This document shows positions 24,049 through 34,025 of a stretch of 64,000 bases of DNA, piece by piece. Position 1 is the stretch's first letter; each line of letters begins with the position of its first letter. The stretch is from NCBI RefSeq assembly GCF_020215645.1, contig NZ_CP084058.1:806001-870000 (forward strand). The letters are read 5' to 3'. A program made the translations under genes and the position numbers. The notes under the pieces are model-generated. The model was not told the DNA's origin, searched no databases, and saw nothing but the letters and a program-made list of their open reading frames with translations. This DNA comes from Nonomuraea gerenzanensis. Its GTDB lineage: Bacteria; Actinomycetota; Actinomycetes; Streptosporangiales; Streptosporangiaceae.

Positions 24049-25414
24049 GTCAGAAGTCGGGCGAGCCAGAAGGGCGGCCAGGGCGGCCGGCCGGGCCGGG
24101 ACGGGGAGCGCCAAAAGGTCCGCGGGCGCGGGCCGGCGCCTGGCCGCCGCGGCGAGGAGCACGGAGGACCAGCCGGACCAGCCGGACCGTGGGGCGAGCG
24201 ACCCGGACGAGCGGCCGGAGAGCCCGGCAAAGGGCACGAACGATGCCGGGAAGGACACCGGTGGTGGCGTGCTGGGCGCGGCGAAGGGGGCCGCCGGCGG
24301 GCTGGCCGGTGCCGCGAAGGGCACCACGCGGGCGGTGGCCGGCGTGGCGAAGGAGGCCGGGCACGAGATCGTCAAGAACCTGCCCACGGACCGCCTCAAG
24401 CAGGAGGCGCAGAACCTGCTGCACGCCGCGGCAGGCCGGGTGCTGGCCCGCGCGGAGGACAAGCTCGAAGGGCTGACCGGCCGCCTGTCCGACTACGCCG
24501 GGGGCAAGGGCTCCAGCCTCCTCGGCGCGGTGACCGGCTCCGGCGGTGACAGCCCCGGCAGCGGCCTGGTGGGCGGCGCGATCAAGGGCGGCCTCACGGG
24601 CGGCCTGACAGGCGGCCTGAAGGGCGGCCTCAAAGGCGGGCTCAAGGGCCTGATGCAGAAGCTCACCGGCAAGGGCGACAAGGGCAACCGGAAGATCACC
24701 AACATCATCGAGTCGATCGACGTCGGCGCGCCCCGCCGCCTGGTCTACAACCAGTGGACCAAGTTCGAGGACTTCCCGTCCTTCATGAAGAAGGTCGAGA
24801 ACGTCAAGCGGGAGTCCGACCAGGACTCCATGTGGAAGGCCCAGGTCTTCTGGTCACACAGGAACTGGAAGGCGCACATCGTCGAGCAGATCCCCGACCA
24901 GCGCATCATCTGGCGGTCGGAGGGCCCCAAGGGGTTCGTGGACGGCGCGGTGACCTTCCACGAGCTCACCGACGACCTCACCCGCATCCTGGTGGTGCTG
25001 GAGTACCACCCGCAGGGCCTGTTCGAGCGTACCGGCAACATCTGGCGCGCCCAGGGCCGCCGCGCCCGCCTGGAGCTCAAGCACTTCAGGCGGCACGTGA
25101 TGGCGCACCTCCTCCTGCACCCCGACGACGTGGGTGACGGCTGGCGCGGCGAGATCCGCGACGGCGAGGTGGTCAAGGACCACGAGACGGCGCTGGAGGA
25201 GGAGCAGGCCGCCGAGGAGGAGGAGCCCCAGGAAGAAGAGGACTACGAGGAGGAAGAGCCCGAGGAGGAGGAAGAGGAAGGCGAGGAGCCCGAAGGCGAG
25301 GAGGACGAGTACGAGGAAGAGGACGAGGAGCCCGAGGAGGACGAGGAGGAAGAGGAGCCTGAGGAGGAGGGCGAGGACGAGGAGGAGCCCGCCCCCCGCT
25401 CCAGGACCCGCTAG
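24041..25414 (+). CDS. SRPBCC-domain protein with Gly/Leu repeats and acidic tail (GvpZ-like)
   Basis: A 457-residue protein in four parts: an Ala/Arg/Lys-rich N-terminus (1-75), a helical middle ([20 protein letters not shown], 80-160), a Gly-Leu repeat ([14 protein letters not shown] type, about 180-205), then an SRPBCC/polyketide-cyclase-like domain (about 220-365; [35 protein letters not shown]). About 90 residues rich in Glu/Asp end the protein. The hydrophobic SRPBCC pocket usually binds lipids or polyketides. Its start overlaps the upstream gene. Strong charge asymmetry suggests a scaffold or stress-protection role; this is inference. Confidence 0.8.
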   Translation: MAESEVGRARRAARAAGRAGTGSAKRSAGAGRRLAAAARSTEDQPDQPDRGASDPDERPESPAKGTNDAGKDTGGGVLGAAKGAAGGLAGAAKGTTRAVAGVAKEAGHEIVKNLPTDRLKQEAQNLLHAAAGRVLARAEDKLEGLTGRLSDYAGGKGSSLLGAVTGSGGDSPGSGLVGGAIKGGLTGGLTGGLKGGLKGGLKGLMQKLTGKGDKGNRKITNIIESIDVGAPRRLVYNQWTKFEDFPSFMKKVENVKRESDQDSMWKAQVFWSHRNWKAHIVEQIPDQRIIWRSEGPKGFVDGAVTFHELTDDLTRILVVLEYHPQGLFERTGNIWRAQGRRARLELKHFRRHVMAHLLLHPDDVGDGWRGEIRDGEVVKDHETALEEEQAAEEEEPQEEEDYEEEEPEEEEEEGEEPEGEEDEYEEEDEEPEEDEEEEEPEEEGEDEEEPAPRSRTR

Positions 25415-25995
25415 AGGTGGGACCGCGTGTGCTCGGCCGGCGATGTGGACAGCAGCCGGTCGATGTACGCGAGCCCGACAGCCGAGACCACGAACGCCAG
25501 ATGCATCAGCGTCTGCCACATGATCTTGTCGTTCGGCGTCGTCGAGGCCCGGATGAACGTCTGCAGCAGGTGCACCGACGAGATCCCGATGATGGCCGTG
25601 GCCAGCTTGACCTTCAGCACGTTCGCGTTGACGTGGGAGAGCCACTCGGGCTCGTCGGGATGGTCGTTGAGGTCGATGCGCGAGACGAACGTCTCGTAGC
25701 CCCCGATGATCACCATGATCAGCAGGTTCGAGATCATCACCACGTCGATGAGCGCCAGCACCGTGAGCATGACCACGACCTCGCGCGAGGGAGCCCCGGC
25801 GACCGGGGCGTCCCCGTGCAGGAACACGGTCTCGATGAGGTGCCACAGCTCCAGGGCGAACTGGTACACGTACACGGCCTGGGCCACGATGAGCCCCAGG
25901 TAGAGCGGCACCTGGAGCCAGCGGCTGGCGAACATCAGGTAACCGAGGCTCTTCGGCCGGGCGGTTCCCGGGCCGAATGCGGGCTTGGGGGGCAA
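25411..25995 (-). CDS. YqhA/UPF0114 family membrane protein
   Basis: A 194-residue membrane protein of the TIGR00645/UPF0114 family. [20 protein letters not shown] is the typical opening; three to four helices follow ([56 protein letters not shown]). Function unknown in the family. It overlaps the end of the acidic SRPBCC gene tail to tail by 4 bases. Confidence 0.9.
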   Translation of the reverse strand: MPPKPAFGPGTARPKSLGYLMFASRWLQVPLYLGLIVAQAVYVYQFALELWHLIETVFLHGDAPVAGAPSREVVVMLTVLALIDVVMISNLLIMVIIGGYETFVSRIDLNDHPDEPEWLSHVNANVLKVKLATAIIGISSVHLLQTFIRASTTPNDKIMWQTLMHLAFVVSAVGLAYIDRLLSTSPAEHTRSHL

Positions 25996-26035
25996 GAAGG
26001 TTTCCTACGTGTCGAACCGGAGGGGGAAGCACGGC

Positions 26036-26067
26036 GGCCAGCACCGGCGGGGTAGCCGGTGCTGGCC
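26036..26067 (-). terminator. Hairpin after serC
   Basis: GGCCAGCACCGGC pairs with GCCGGTGCTGGCC with a short loop, 27 bases beyond the serC stop on the minus strand. Confidence 0.7.
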
Positions 26068-26094
26068 GGGGTTCGCGTGGCGCGCCGGGGCTGA

Positions 26095-27327
<1,233 letters not shown>

Positions 27328-27368
27328 TCAGGAAATCCCACTTTCCAGGCAAGCCGCAAGAGGCGTTG

Positions 27369-28256
27369 ATGGCCATGGAAGACGCGGACGTCCTTACCGC
27401 CAGAGAGCTGGAGATCCTCTCCCTGACCGGTTCAGGCCACAGTGCCCAGGAGATCGCGGACCTGCTGCGGCTCTCCCGGTGCGCGGTGGAGAACCACCGG
27501 CGGCGCATCTACCGCAAGCTCGGGGTGGCGGGCCAGGGACAGGCCGTCTTCCGCGGGCTCGGCCTGCTGGAGCCCGCCGGCCCGCCGTCCGTGGCGCGGG
27601 AGCGGGGCAGGGAGCTGGTCGTCGTGCACGCCAGGTGCCCGATCGCCGGCGAGGTGGTGACGCGGGCGGTGATCGGGGCGGGGCGGGCGCTGGCGGCCGT
27701 GCGCGGGCCGCTGCCGTACGACGAGGAGTTCCAGGCCAGCCGGCTCACGGCGGTGCTGGTGGACCCCGTGACGGCCGACTGGGCGCTGCCCGGGCGGCTC
27801 GGGGCGCGCACGGTCGCCGTGCCGTCCGCGCCGCCGGGGCCGTGCATGGTGACCGACGCCGTGGCGCGGGGCGCGTCCGCGGTGTTGTGGCTGGAGGACG
27901 TGCCGGACCACCTGTGCGCGGTGCTGGACCTGGTCGCGCGGGAGTACCTGGTGCTGGGCGCGGGCATGGTGCAGCGGCTCGGCCCGGCGCCGCGGCTCAC
28001 CGAGCGCGAGGCCGAGGTGCTGGCCTCGATCGCGCGCGGCGACAGCATCAAGCAGACAGCGCGCCTGCTCGGCATCGCGGGCAAGACCGTGGAGAGCACC
28101 AGGGCCAGGCTGTTCGTGAAGCTGGGAGCCCGCAACCGGTCCGAGGCGCTGACCAACGCCTACCGCGTGGGGCTGCTGCCGCCGGGGCCGCCGGGCGGGC
28201 GGCCCCGGCGCAGGATCACTGGCCTCGGCTCGACGGATCGACCCGGGCGAAGGTGA
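27369..28256 (+). CDS. LuxR-type regulator with an HTH at each end
   Basis: A 295-residue protein with two GerE-type helix-turn-helix domains: residues about 8-60 (LTARELEILSLTGSGHSAQE, CAVENHRRRIYRKLGV) and about 205-270 (LTEREAEVLASIARGDSIKQ, GKTVESTRARLFVKLGARNR). Between them lies an alpha/beta region (VVVHARCPIAGEVVTRAVIG, AVLWLEDVPDHLCAVL) resembling a receiver without an obvious phospho-acceptor pocket. Two LuxR HTHs flanking one sensor is unusual. ATG 27369 has AAGAGG five bases upstream; ATG 27375 is possible. The 3' end overlaps the convergent peroxidase gene by 41 bases. Confidence 0.82.
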   Translation: MAMEDADVLTARELEILSLTGSGHSAQEIADLLRLSRCAVENHRRRIYRKLGVAGQGQAVFRGLGLLEPAGPPSVARERGRELVVVHARCPIAGEVVTRAVIGAGRALAAVRGPLPYDEEFQASRLTAVLVDPVTADWALPGRLGARTVAVPSAPPGPCMVTDAVARGASAVLWLEDVPDHLCAVLDLVAREYLVLGAGMVQRLGPAPRLTEREAEVLASIARGDSIKQTARLLGIAGKTVESTRARLFVKLGARNRSEALTNAYRVGLLPPGPPGGRPRRRITGLGSTDRPGRR

Positions 28257-29778
28257 GCAGGTCCACCATCCTGAAGTCACCCGCCGGGCCGGAGCGCCGC
28301 GGCAGCGTGGGGCGCCAGGACGGGTTCGTGCGCAGGAACGAGGACGGGTCGAGCTGCAGCAGGCCGACGAAGACCTCGCCGACGATCCGCGCGCCCACCC
28401 CGGCCAGCCTGAGCCCGCCGGCCAGGACCTCGGCCTCCTTGAGCACGTAGTACCACAGCGGGGTGCTGGCGGGCAGCCCGTGCCCGATCGCCTGCAGCTC
28501 GGGGAAGTGCTGCGCCTCCAGCGACTGCACGCCGATGGCGCGCGCGATGTTCTGCCCGGACGGCATCGACCAGGTGATGTGCCGCAGCAGGTTGCGCTGC
28601 GCCAGCGAGGTCGGCGGGTCCGCGGACGGGATCGCGGCCAGCGGCAGGTTGAACAGCGGCGTGGACAGCTTGGTGTCGATGCGCTTGTTCGGCCGCACCT
28701 CGCCGTCGCCGAAGTCGAAGAACGTCTGCCAGCCGATGAAGCGCCTGGGCGCCCTGGCCCCGCCGCGCAGGTCCACCGGGTCGGCCTGGCCCTGGCCCGC
28801 GGGGTCGAAGATGAAGCCGAAGAACGCCGTGCCGTCGGGGTTGCCCGCCAGGTTCGCCCGGTACGACGGCCGTACCATGCTGTGCCCGAACCGGTAGGCC
28901 GCGCCCTGGAACTCGACGGGGATGAACTGCTGCCCGGCCACCGGCCGGTAGAAGCGCCGCCCGTTCGTGAGGATGTCGCTGACGACGTTCTGGCCGATGA
29001 TCTGCGGCAGGAACTCCCGCAGCACCAGCCACTGATAGTGCCACCTGACCTGCTGCCTGGCGGCCTCGAACACGTTGCCCTGCTGGCCCGCGGCCCGCAG
29101 GTGGTCCACGACCCGGTTGTGGAAGCGCAGGAACGCGGCGTGCAGGCCGCTGATGATGAGGTTCTCGTCGTTGCGTGGATCGGGGATGATCGCCGTACGG
29201 TTCGGCCTGCGCGGCACGTCCTCGAACCGGCCGCCGCTCTCCACGCGGAGCTTGGCGCCGTCCGCCGGGTCGTAGAACTGCGGGTCGGAGGCGGGGCCGC
29301 GGGCGTAGACGGTGTCGAGGTCGAAGCCGGGCGTCCTGAGGTTGGGCGACTGCTCGGGCGCGGTCGGCACGCCCAGGGGGGAGTCCTGGTCGAAGGTCAT
29401 GTCGTGGTCGATGAACTGACCGAAGAACGTCGTGCCGGCCGTGTGGGTGGTGTTGTCGAGGTTGTTCGGGCTGAGCTCGGGGTTGGTGATCAGCCGGATG
29501 GGTCCTTCCTGCAGCGGGTCCCTGGCGTCGACCAGGCCGCCGGCGCGGCCCATCTCCATCAGCGCCGTCCTCAGGCTGGGGACGTTGAGGTCGGCGAACG
29601 GGGCCAGGTTGAAGACCCGCCCGAACCGGTCGGGGGAGGTGGCCAGGCCGCCCGCGCGGGCGGTGACGACCTTCGCGAGGGCCTCTGCGGGGGTGAGCGT
29701 CAGGGCGGCGGCTCCGGCTCCTACGCCGGTGAGGAAGCCGCGCCTGGTTAAACCTGATGTGGGCTCGTCCGTGGCCAT
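28216..29778 (-). CDS. Tat-exported animal-type heme peroxidase
   Basis: A 520-residue peroxidase of the animal heme-peroxidase (An_peroxidase) family. A twin-arginine signal, LTRRGFLTGVGAGAAALTLT, ends near ALAKVVTA. The distal histidine is in FFGQFIDHDMTFDQDSP; the proximal histidine is in AYRFGHSMVRPSYRANL; the family blocks NDENLIISGLHAAFLRFHN and QNIARAIGVQSL are present. It should use hydrogen peroxide outside the membrane. I start at ATG 29778 (MATDEPTSG), which puts RR near residue 11; the frame reaches 29838. Confidence 0.93.
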   Translation of the reverse strand: MATDEPTSGLTRRGFLTGVGAGAAALTLTPAEALAKVVTARAGGLATSPDRFGRVFNLAPFADLNVPSLRTALMEMGRAGGLVDARDPLQEGPIRLITNPELSPNNLDNTTHTAGTTFFGQFIDHDMTFDQDSPLGVPTAPEQSPNLRTPGFDLDTVYARGPASDPQFYDPADGAKLRVESGGRFEDVPRRPNRTAIIPDPRNDENLIISGLHAAFLRFHNRVVDHLRAAGQQGNVFEAARQQVRWHYQWLVLREFLPQIIGQNVVSDILTNGRRFYRPVAGQQFIPVEFQGAAYRFGHSMVRPSYRANLAGNPDGTAFFGFIFDPAGQGQADPVDLRGGARAPRRFIGWQTFFDFGDGEVRPNKRIDTKLSTPLFNLPLAAIPSADPPTSLAQRNLLRHITWSMPSGQNIARAIGVQSLEAQHFPELQAIGHGLPASTPLWYYVLKEAEVLAGGLRLAGVGARIVGEVFVGLLQLDPSSFLRTNPSWRPTLPRRSGPAGDFRMVDLLTFARVDPSSRGQ

Positions 29779-29946
29779 GACGTGCCTCCTTACTGACCTC
29801 GCACCGGAGGAGGGCAGGCGTGCGCAGCCGTCATACACCTGCTCGTGGGAGGCCTGGGGGGGTATCTGCCGTAAGGCTGAGCCCTTGACTGGAACGGGTC
29901 AAGGAACCACTTTCCCCTAGGGTCTTTCGTCCCCGGGAACGCGAAA
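29779..29946. other. Peroxidase promoter region
   Basis: No supported gene. The minus-strand leader of the peroxidase carries AGTAAGGAGGCACGTC just before the ATG, a strong ribosome site. Confidence 0.5.
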
Positions 29947-29997
29947 CGGCTACCGCCACGGCCCTTCCGGATCGGAGTCGGCGCCGCGCGGTAGCCG
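29947..29997 (-). terminator. Long-loop hairpin after citrate synthase
   Basis: CGGCTACCGC (29947-29956) and GCGGTAGCCG (29988-29997) form a perfect 10-bp stem with a 31-base GC-rich loop, just past the minus-strand stop at 30008. Confidence 0.55.
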
Positions 29998-30007
29998 CAA
30001 CACGGGA

Positions 30008-31114
30008 TCAGTACTTGCCGACGACCTCGTCGGCGCCGTCCAGCTCGCTGAGTGGGCGCGAGGTGGGGCCGGTGTAGATGGCGCTCGGGCGGACCAGCCT
30101 GCCCGTGCGCTTCTGCTCCAGGATGTGCGCGGCCCAGCCGGCCGTGCGGGCGCAGGTGAACATCGAGGTGAACATGTGGGAGGGCACCTCGGCGAAGTCC
30201 AGCACCACGGCGGCCCAGTACTCCACGTTCGTGGCCAGCACGCGGTCCGGCTTGCGGGCGTGCAGCTCCTCCAGCGCGGCCTTCTCCAGCGCCGCCGCGA
30301 CCTCGTAACGGGGCGCGTCGAGCTCCTTGGCCGTGCGGCGCAGCACGCGGGCGCGCGGGTCCTCGGCGCGGTAGACGCGGTGGCCGAAGCCCATGAGCCG
30401 GTTGCCCTTGTCGAGCTCGCTCTGGACGTACTTCTTGGCGTCGCCGAGCTGCTCGACGCCCTCGATCATGTGCAGGACGCGCGCGGGCGCGCCGCCGTGC
30501 AGCGGGCCGGACATGGCGCCGACGGCACCGGAGAGCGCGGCGGCCACGTCGGCGCCGGTGGAGGCGATGACGCGGGCGGTGAACGTCGAGGCGTTCATGC
30601 CGTGCTCGGCGGCGGAGGTCCAGTAGGCGTCGATGGCCTTGACGTGCTTGGGATCAGGCTCACCGCGCCAGCGGATCATGAAGCGTTCGACGATGGTCTT
30701 GGCCTCGTCGACCTTGCTCTGCGGCACCATCGGCAGGCCGAGGCCGCGCGCGGACTGCGCCACGAACGACAGGGCCATGACGGAGGCGCGGGCGAGCTGG
30801 TCGCGGGCCTCCTCGTCGCTGATGTCGAGCAGGGGCTTGAAGCCGTAGGCAGGGGCCAGCATCGCCAGCGCGCTCTGCACGTCTACACGGATGTCACCGG
30901 AGTGGACAGGAATGGGGTACGGCTCCGCCGGGGGCAGGCCCGGCTGGAACTGATTGTCGACCAGCAGGCCCCAAACGTGCCCGAAAGGGACACGGCCGAC
31001 CAGCTCTTCGATGTCGACGCCCCGGTATCGAAGGGCGCCCCCTTCTTTGTCCGGTTCCGCGATCTCGGTCTCGAAAGCTACGACGCCTTCGAGCCCGGGT
31101 TTGAAGTCGGACAT
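30008..31114 (-). CDS. Citrate synthase 2
   Basis: A 368-residue citrate synthase of the short actinobacterial type. Catalytic His-His-Asp positions are consistent with EHGMNASTFTARVIAST, SGPLHGGAPARVLHM and GFGHRVYRAEDPRARVL; the C-terminal CoA/oxaloacetate block is GRLVRPSAIYTGP. The enzyme condenses acetyl-CoA and oxaloacetate; some relatives act as 2-methylcitrate synthases. I start at ATG 31114 (MSDFKPGLEGV), preceded by AAAGGGAGGCGG, in place of an in-frame start at 31150. It is divergent from pdxH, an arrangement I have also seen in Streptomyces. Confidence 0.92.
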   Translation of the reverse strand: MSDFKPGLEGVVAFETEIAEPDKEGGALRYRGVDIEELVGRVPFGHVWGLLVDNQFQPGLPPAEPYPIPVHSGDIRVDVQSALAMLAPAYGFKPLLDISDEEARDQLARASVMALSFVAQSARGLGLPMVPQSKVDEAKTIVERFMIRWRGEPDPKHVKAIDAYWTSAAEHGMNASTFTARVIASTGADVAAALSGAVGAMSGPLHGGAPARVLHMIEGVEQLGDAKKYVQSELDKGNRLMGFGHRVYRAEDPRARVLRRTAKELDAPRYEVAAALEKAALEELHARKPDRVLATNVEYWAAVVLDFAEVPSHMFTSMFTCARTAGWAAHILEQKRTGRLVRPSAIYTGPTSRPLSELDGADEVVGKY

Positions 31115-31254
31115 GCTCGGCCGCCTCCCTTTCTTGCCATGTTTCGGCAACGCGATGCCTTGATGTCGAGATACCGGCGGGTCAATTTAACCCCCTTCCA
31201 GCTCATGCTCGGTCTTGGGACCCGCCGTAAGGCCAAACCCGCTGGTGGAGAGGG
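31115..31254. promoter_or_regulatory. Shared divergent promoter region of citrate synthase and pdxH
   Basis: A 140-base gap between divergent starts. AT-rich patches occur near 31160-31200 (TTTAACCCCC context). Individual boxes are not clear enough to assign. Confidence 0.4.
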
Positions 31255-31950
31255 GTGCATGGGATCCGCCACGCAAGCGCGCAAGAATATCGTCTCGTGG
31301 ATGCCACCCCGCGCCCGCCCACGCTGGCGGGGCTTCGCCGTACGTACGAGGGCGAGCCGTTGCTCGAATCAGACCTCGCGTCCGACCCCATCGCGCAGTT
31401 CACCACCTGGTTCCAGGACGCGCTCGACGCCGGCCTCCCGGAACCCAACGCCATGGTCCTGGCCACCGCGTCGGCCGGCGGCCGGCCCAGCGCCAGAACG
31501 GTCCTGCTCAAGGGCTACGACGAACGCGGATTCGTCTTCTACACCAACTACGAGTCGCGCAAGGGCCGCGACCTGGGCGAGAACCCGCGTGCCTCGCTGC
31601 TGTTCCCCTGGCACCCGATGCGCCGTCAGGTGCGCGTCGAGGGCACTGTGACGAGGATCTCCCACGCGGAGACGGCCGAGTACTTCGACTCGCGCCCGTA
31701 CGGCTCGCGCGTCGGCGCCTGGGCGTCGCGTCAGTCGGCGGTCGTGCGTTCCAGGGAGGAGCTGGACGCCAGATATGAGGAGATAGCAGCCCGATGGCCG
31801 GAAGATCCGCCTGTGCCGGAGTTCTGGGGCGGGTTCCGGGTCCATCCGGTCGAGGTGGAGTTCTGGCAGGGCCAGCTCGATCGGATGCACGACCGGCTGC
31901 GTTACAGGCGGACGCGACCCGGGTGGGTTCTGGAGAGACTTGCCCCTTAA
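31255..31950 (+). CDS. pdxH: Pyridoxamine 5'-phosphate oxidase
   Basis: A 231-residue FMN enzyme that oxidises pyridoxamine or pyridoxine phosphate to pyridoxal phosphate. The FMN site includes [20 protein letters not shown] and [33 protein letters not shown] and [16 protein letters not shown] are family blocks, and the end, [20 protein letters not shown], carries the PLP-contact RLHDR-like motif. GTG 31255 has GGAG five bases upstream; GTG 31297 is an alternative. Followed after 10 bases by an MFS gene. Confidence 0.93.
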   Translation: MHGIRHASAQEYRLVDATPRPPTLAGLRRTYEGEPLLESDLASDPIAQFTTWFQDALDAGLPEPNAMVLATASAGGRPSARTVLLKGYDERGFVFYTNYESRKGRDLGENPRASLLFPWHPMRRQVRVEGTVTRISHAETAEYFDSRPYGSRVGAWASRQSAVVRSREELDARYEEIAARWPEDPPVPEFWGGFRVHPVEVEFWQGQLDRMHDRLRYRRTRPGWVLERLAP

Positions 31951-31960
31951 TGTTCGTTAA

Positions 31961-33235
31961 GTGGCATTCGGGGTTCTGGTCAAGCGTCATCTCGTAGACA
32001 CCCGGCCGCTGGGCGTTCCCGCGTACCGGCGGATCTGGCTGGGCCAGGCCGTGTCGCACATCGGCGTCGGCGTGACCGTCGTGGCGGTCGGGCAGCAGGT
32101 CTTCGAGATCACGCAGTCGTCCTTCTACGTGGGCCTGATCGGCATCGCCAACCTGATCCCGCTGATCGTCTTCGGCCTGTGGGGCGGCGCCGTCGCCGAC
32201 GCCGTGGACCGGCGCAAGCTGCTCATCGTCGGCTGCCTGATCGCCTGGGCCGCCACGCTGTTCATCCTGATCCAGGCGCTGCTCGGGCTGAACAACGTCT
32301 ACCTGATCTTCCTCGCGGTCGCGCTGAACTCCACCGGCTTCGCCATCACCGGGCCGACCAGGGGCGCGATCATCCCCCGGATCCTCGACGCGGAGCTGGT
32401 GCCGGCGGCGAACGCGCTCAACTCGCTCGTCTACAGCATGGGCGCGGTCCTCGGGCCGATGATCGGCGGGGTGGCGATGTCGACCGGCGGCTACGCGTGG
32501 GCGTACGCGGTGGACGCCGTCCTGTTCACCGCGAACCTCTACGCGGCGCTCAGGCTGCCCTCACTGCCTCCGCTGGGCGAGGTGCAACGTCCGGGGGCCA
32601 GGGCCGTCCTGGACGGGCTCAGCTTCATCGTGAGGACCCCGGTGCTGCTGATGTCGTTCGTCGTGGACATCATCGCGATGGTGTTCGCCATGCCGCGGGC
32701 GCTCTTCCCCGAGCTGACCGCCGAGCGCTTCGGCGGTGACCTGATCGCGCTGGGCTGGATGAACTCGGCCATGGCCATCGGCTCCGTGACCGGCGCGCTG
32801 TTCTCCGGCTGGGTGGGGCGGGTCAAGCGGCAGGGGGTGGCGCTGTCGATCGTCATCGCCGTGTGGGGGCTGGCCGTGGCCGCCGCCGGGCTCGTCCACG
32901 ACCTGCGGCTGCTGGTGCTGTTCATGGCCGTCGGCGGGGTGGCCGACGTGATCTCCTCGGTGTGGCGGCAGTCGATCCTGCAGCTCTACGCGCCCGACGA
33001 GATGCGGGGGCGGCTGCAGGGGGCGTTCATGGTGGTCGTGGCGGGCGGGCCGCGCCTGGGCGACCTGCGGGCCGGCGCCACCGCCACGGCCTTCGGGCTG
33101 ACCGGGGCGTGGGTGGGCGGCGGTCTGGCGTGCGCCGTCACCGTGCTGGTCGTCGGGCTGTCGGTGGCGGGCTTCCGTAACTACCGGGCCGGCGCGACCG
33201 CCGAGCTGCCGTCCAAGGGCAAGCCGCCCGGCTGA
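31961..33235 (+). CDS. MFS transporter, EntS-like exporter type
   Basis: A 424-residue protein with about 12 helices. It belongs to the MFS_3/EntS-like group: YRRIWLGQAVSHIGVGVTVV at helix 1, GLWGGAVADAVDRRKLLIVG as the loop 2-3 signature, and QLYAPDEMRGRLQGAFMVVV late in the protein. Such exporters expel siderophores or drugs; the substrate here is unknown. GTG start at 31961, 10 bases after pdxH, may be co-transcribed with it. Its stop codon lies in the first copy of a 36-bp repeat. Confidence 0.88.
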   Translation: MAFGVLVKRHLVDTRPLGVPAYRRIWLGQAVSHIGVGVTVVAVGQQVFEITQSSFYVGLIGIANLIPLIVFGLWGGAVADAVDRRKLLIVGCLIAWAATLFILIQALLGLNNVYLIFLAVALNSTGFAITGPTRGAIIPRILDAELVPAANALNSLVYSMGAVLGPMIGGVAMSTGGYAWAYAVDAVLFTANLYAALRLPSLPPLGEVQRPGARAVLDGLSFIVRTPVLLMSFVVDIIAMVFAMPRALFPELTAERFGGDLIALGWMNSAMAIGSVTGALFSGWVGRVKRQGVALSIVIAVWGLAVAAAGLVHDLRLLVLFMAVGGVADVISSVWRQSILQLYAPDEMRGRLQGAFMVVVAGGPRLGDLRAGATATAFGLTGAWVGGGLACAVTVLVVGLSVAGFRNYRAGATAELPSKGKPPG

Positions 33236-33339
33236 CGCTCAGACGACCCGCGCCGCCGCCTGGAGACCTGACGCTCAGGCGACCCGCGCCGCCGCCTGGA
33301 GACCTGACGCTCAGGCGACCCGCGCAGCCGCCTGGAGGT
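33232..33339. repeat. Three tandem 36-bp units across a convergent gene junction
   Basis: Units start at 33232, 33268 and 33304, with the core CTGACGCTCAGGCGACCCGC. Unit 1 contains the MFS stop codon and unit 3 the C-terminal codons and stop of the uracil-DNA glycosylase gene. Units 1 and 2 differ at one base; unit 3 differs from unit 2 at two or three. Best read as slippage copies of the glycosylase 3' end. Confidence 0.92.
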
Positions 33340-33928
33340 CGGCCAGGAAGCCCGCGTACGCCGCGTCCCTGTCGGGCGCCCGCAGCACCGCGGAGGGATG
33401 GATGGTCGCCACCGCCAGCGCCTCGCCGAGCGGCACCGCCTCACCGCGGTGCTGCGTCACCTTGAACGCGCGCCCCAGCAGCGACCGCGCCGCCGTCGCG
33501 CCGAGCACCACGACCACCTCGGGCCGCACCACGGCCAGCTCCGCGTTCAGCCACGGCTGGCAGGCGCCGATCTCCGCGGCCGTGGGTTTCTGATGAATCC
33601 GTCTTTTACCCCGTGGCGTGAAAGAGAAGTGCTTGACGGCGTTGGTGAGGTAGACGTCCTCACGCTCGATCCCCGCCTCTTGCAACCCTCTGTCCAGAAT
33701 GCGCCCCGCAGGGCCGACGAACGGATGCCCCTGCCGATCCTCCTGATCGCCCGGCTGCTCGCCGACGAGCATGAACCTGGCCTGCCGCGGCCCCTCGCCG
33801 AACACCGTCTGCGTGGCGTTCCTGTACAGGTCACAGCCCTCGCAGCCGGCCGCGGCACGCCGCAGCGCGTCAAGATCGAGACGGTCGGGAAGGAACTCGG
33901 CCGCCCCATTGTTGCCGTCCTTAACCAT
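33311..33928 (-). CDS. udgX: Uracil-DNA glycosylase UdgX type
   Basis: A 205-residue uracil-DNA glycosylase of the 4Fe-4S superfamily. Cluster cysteines are visible in CEGCDLYRNA and ACQPWLNAEL. Motif A is MLVGEQPGDQEDRQGHPFVG, and motif B is HPSAVLRA. The loop FTPRGKRRIHQKP carries the KRRIH sequence that defines UdgX, in which the His bonds covalently to the uracil-site sugar instead of releasing an abasic product. This is known for mycobacterial UdgX; here it is predicted. ATG 33928 is preferred to TTG 33946. Divergent from ideR. Confidence 0.92.
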   Translation of the reverse strand: MVKDGNNGAAEFLPDRLDLDALRRAAAGCEGCDLYRNATQTVFGEGPRQARFMLVGEQPGDQEDRQGHPFVGPAGRILDRGLQEAGIEREDVYLTNAVKHFSFTPRGKRRIHQKPTAAEIGACQPWLNAELAVVRPEVVVVLGATAARSLLGRAFKVTQHRGEAVPLGEALAVATIHPSAVLRAPDRDAAYAGFLADLQAAARVA

Positions 33929-34025
33929 GGTCGGTCGTTCTCCCAATAGGGTTCCCTGTGACTCAAGTGCCCGCAGCGGACGGGCTCAGTCCCACGACCG
34001 GCGTACCATTCACTTGGGAGGAGCC

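Noticed and set aside
23380..24462. 360-codon minus-strand open frame opposite the GvpY/Z-like genes
   Set aside because: Its Leu/Pro/Ala-rich translation arises from the antisense of acidic repeats; there is no start context or family.
34020..34025. Start of ideR at a later TTG (34,041)
   Set aside because: It would leave 18 bases from the ribosome site and shorten a conserved N-terminus; TTG 34,026 fits homologues better.
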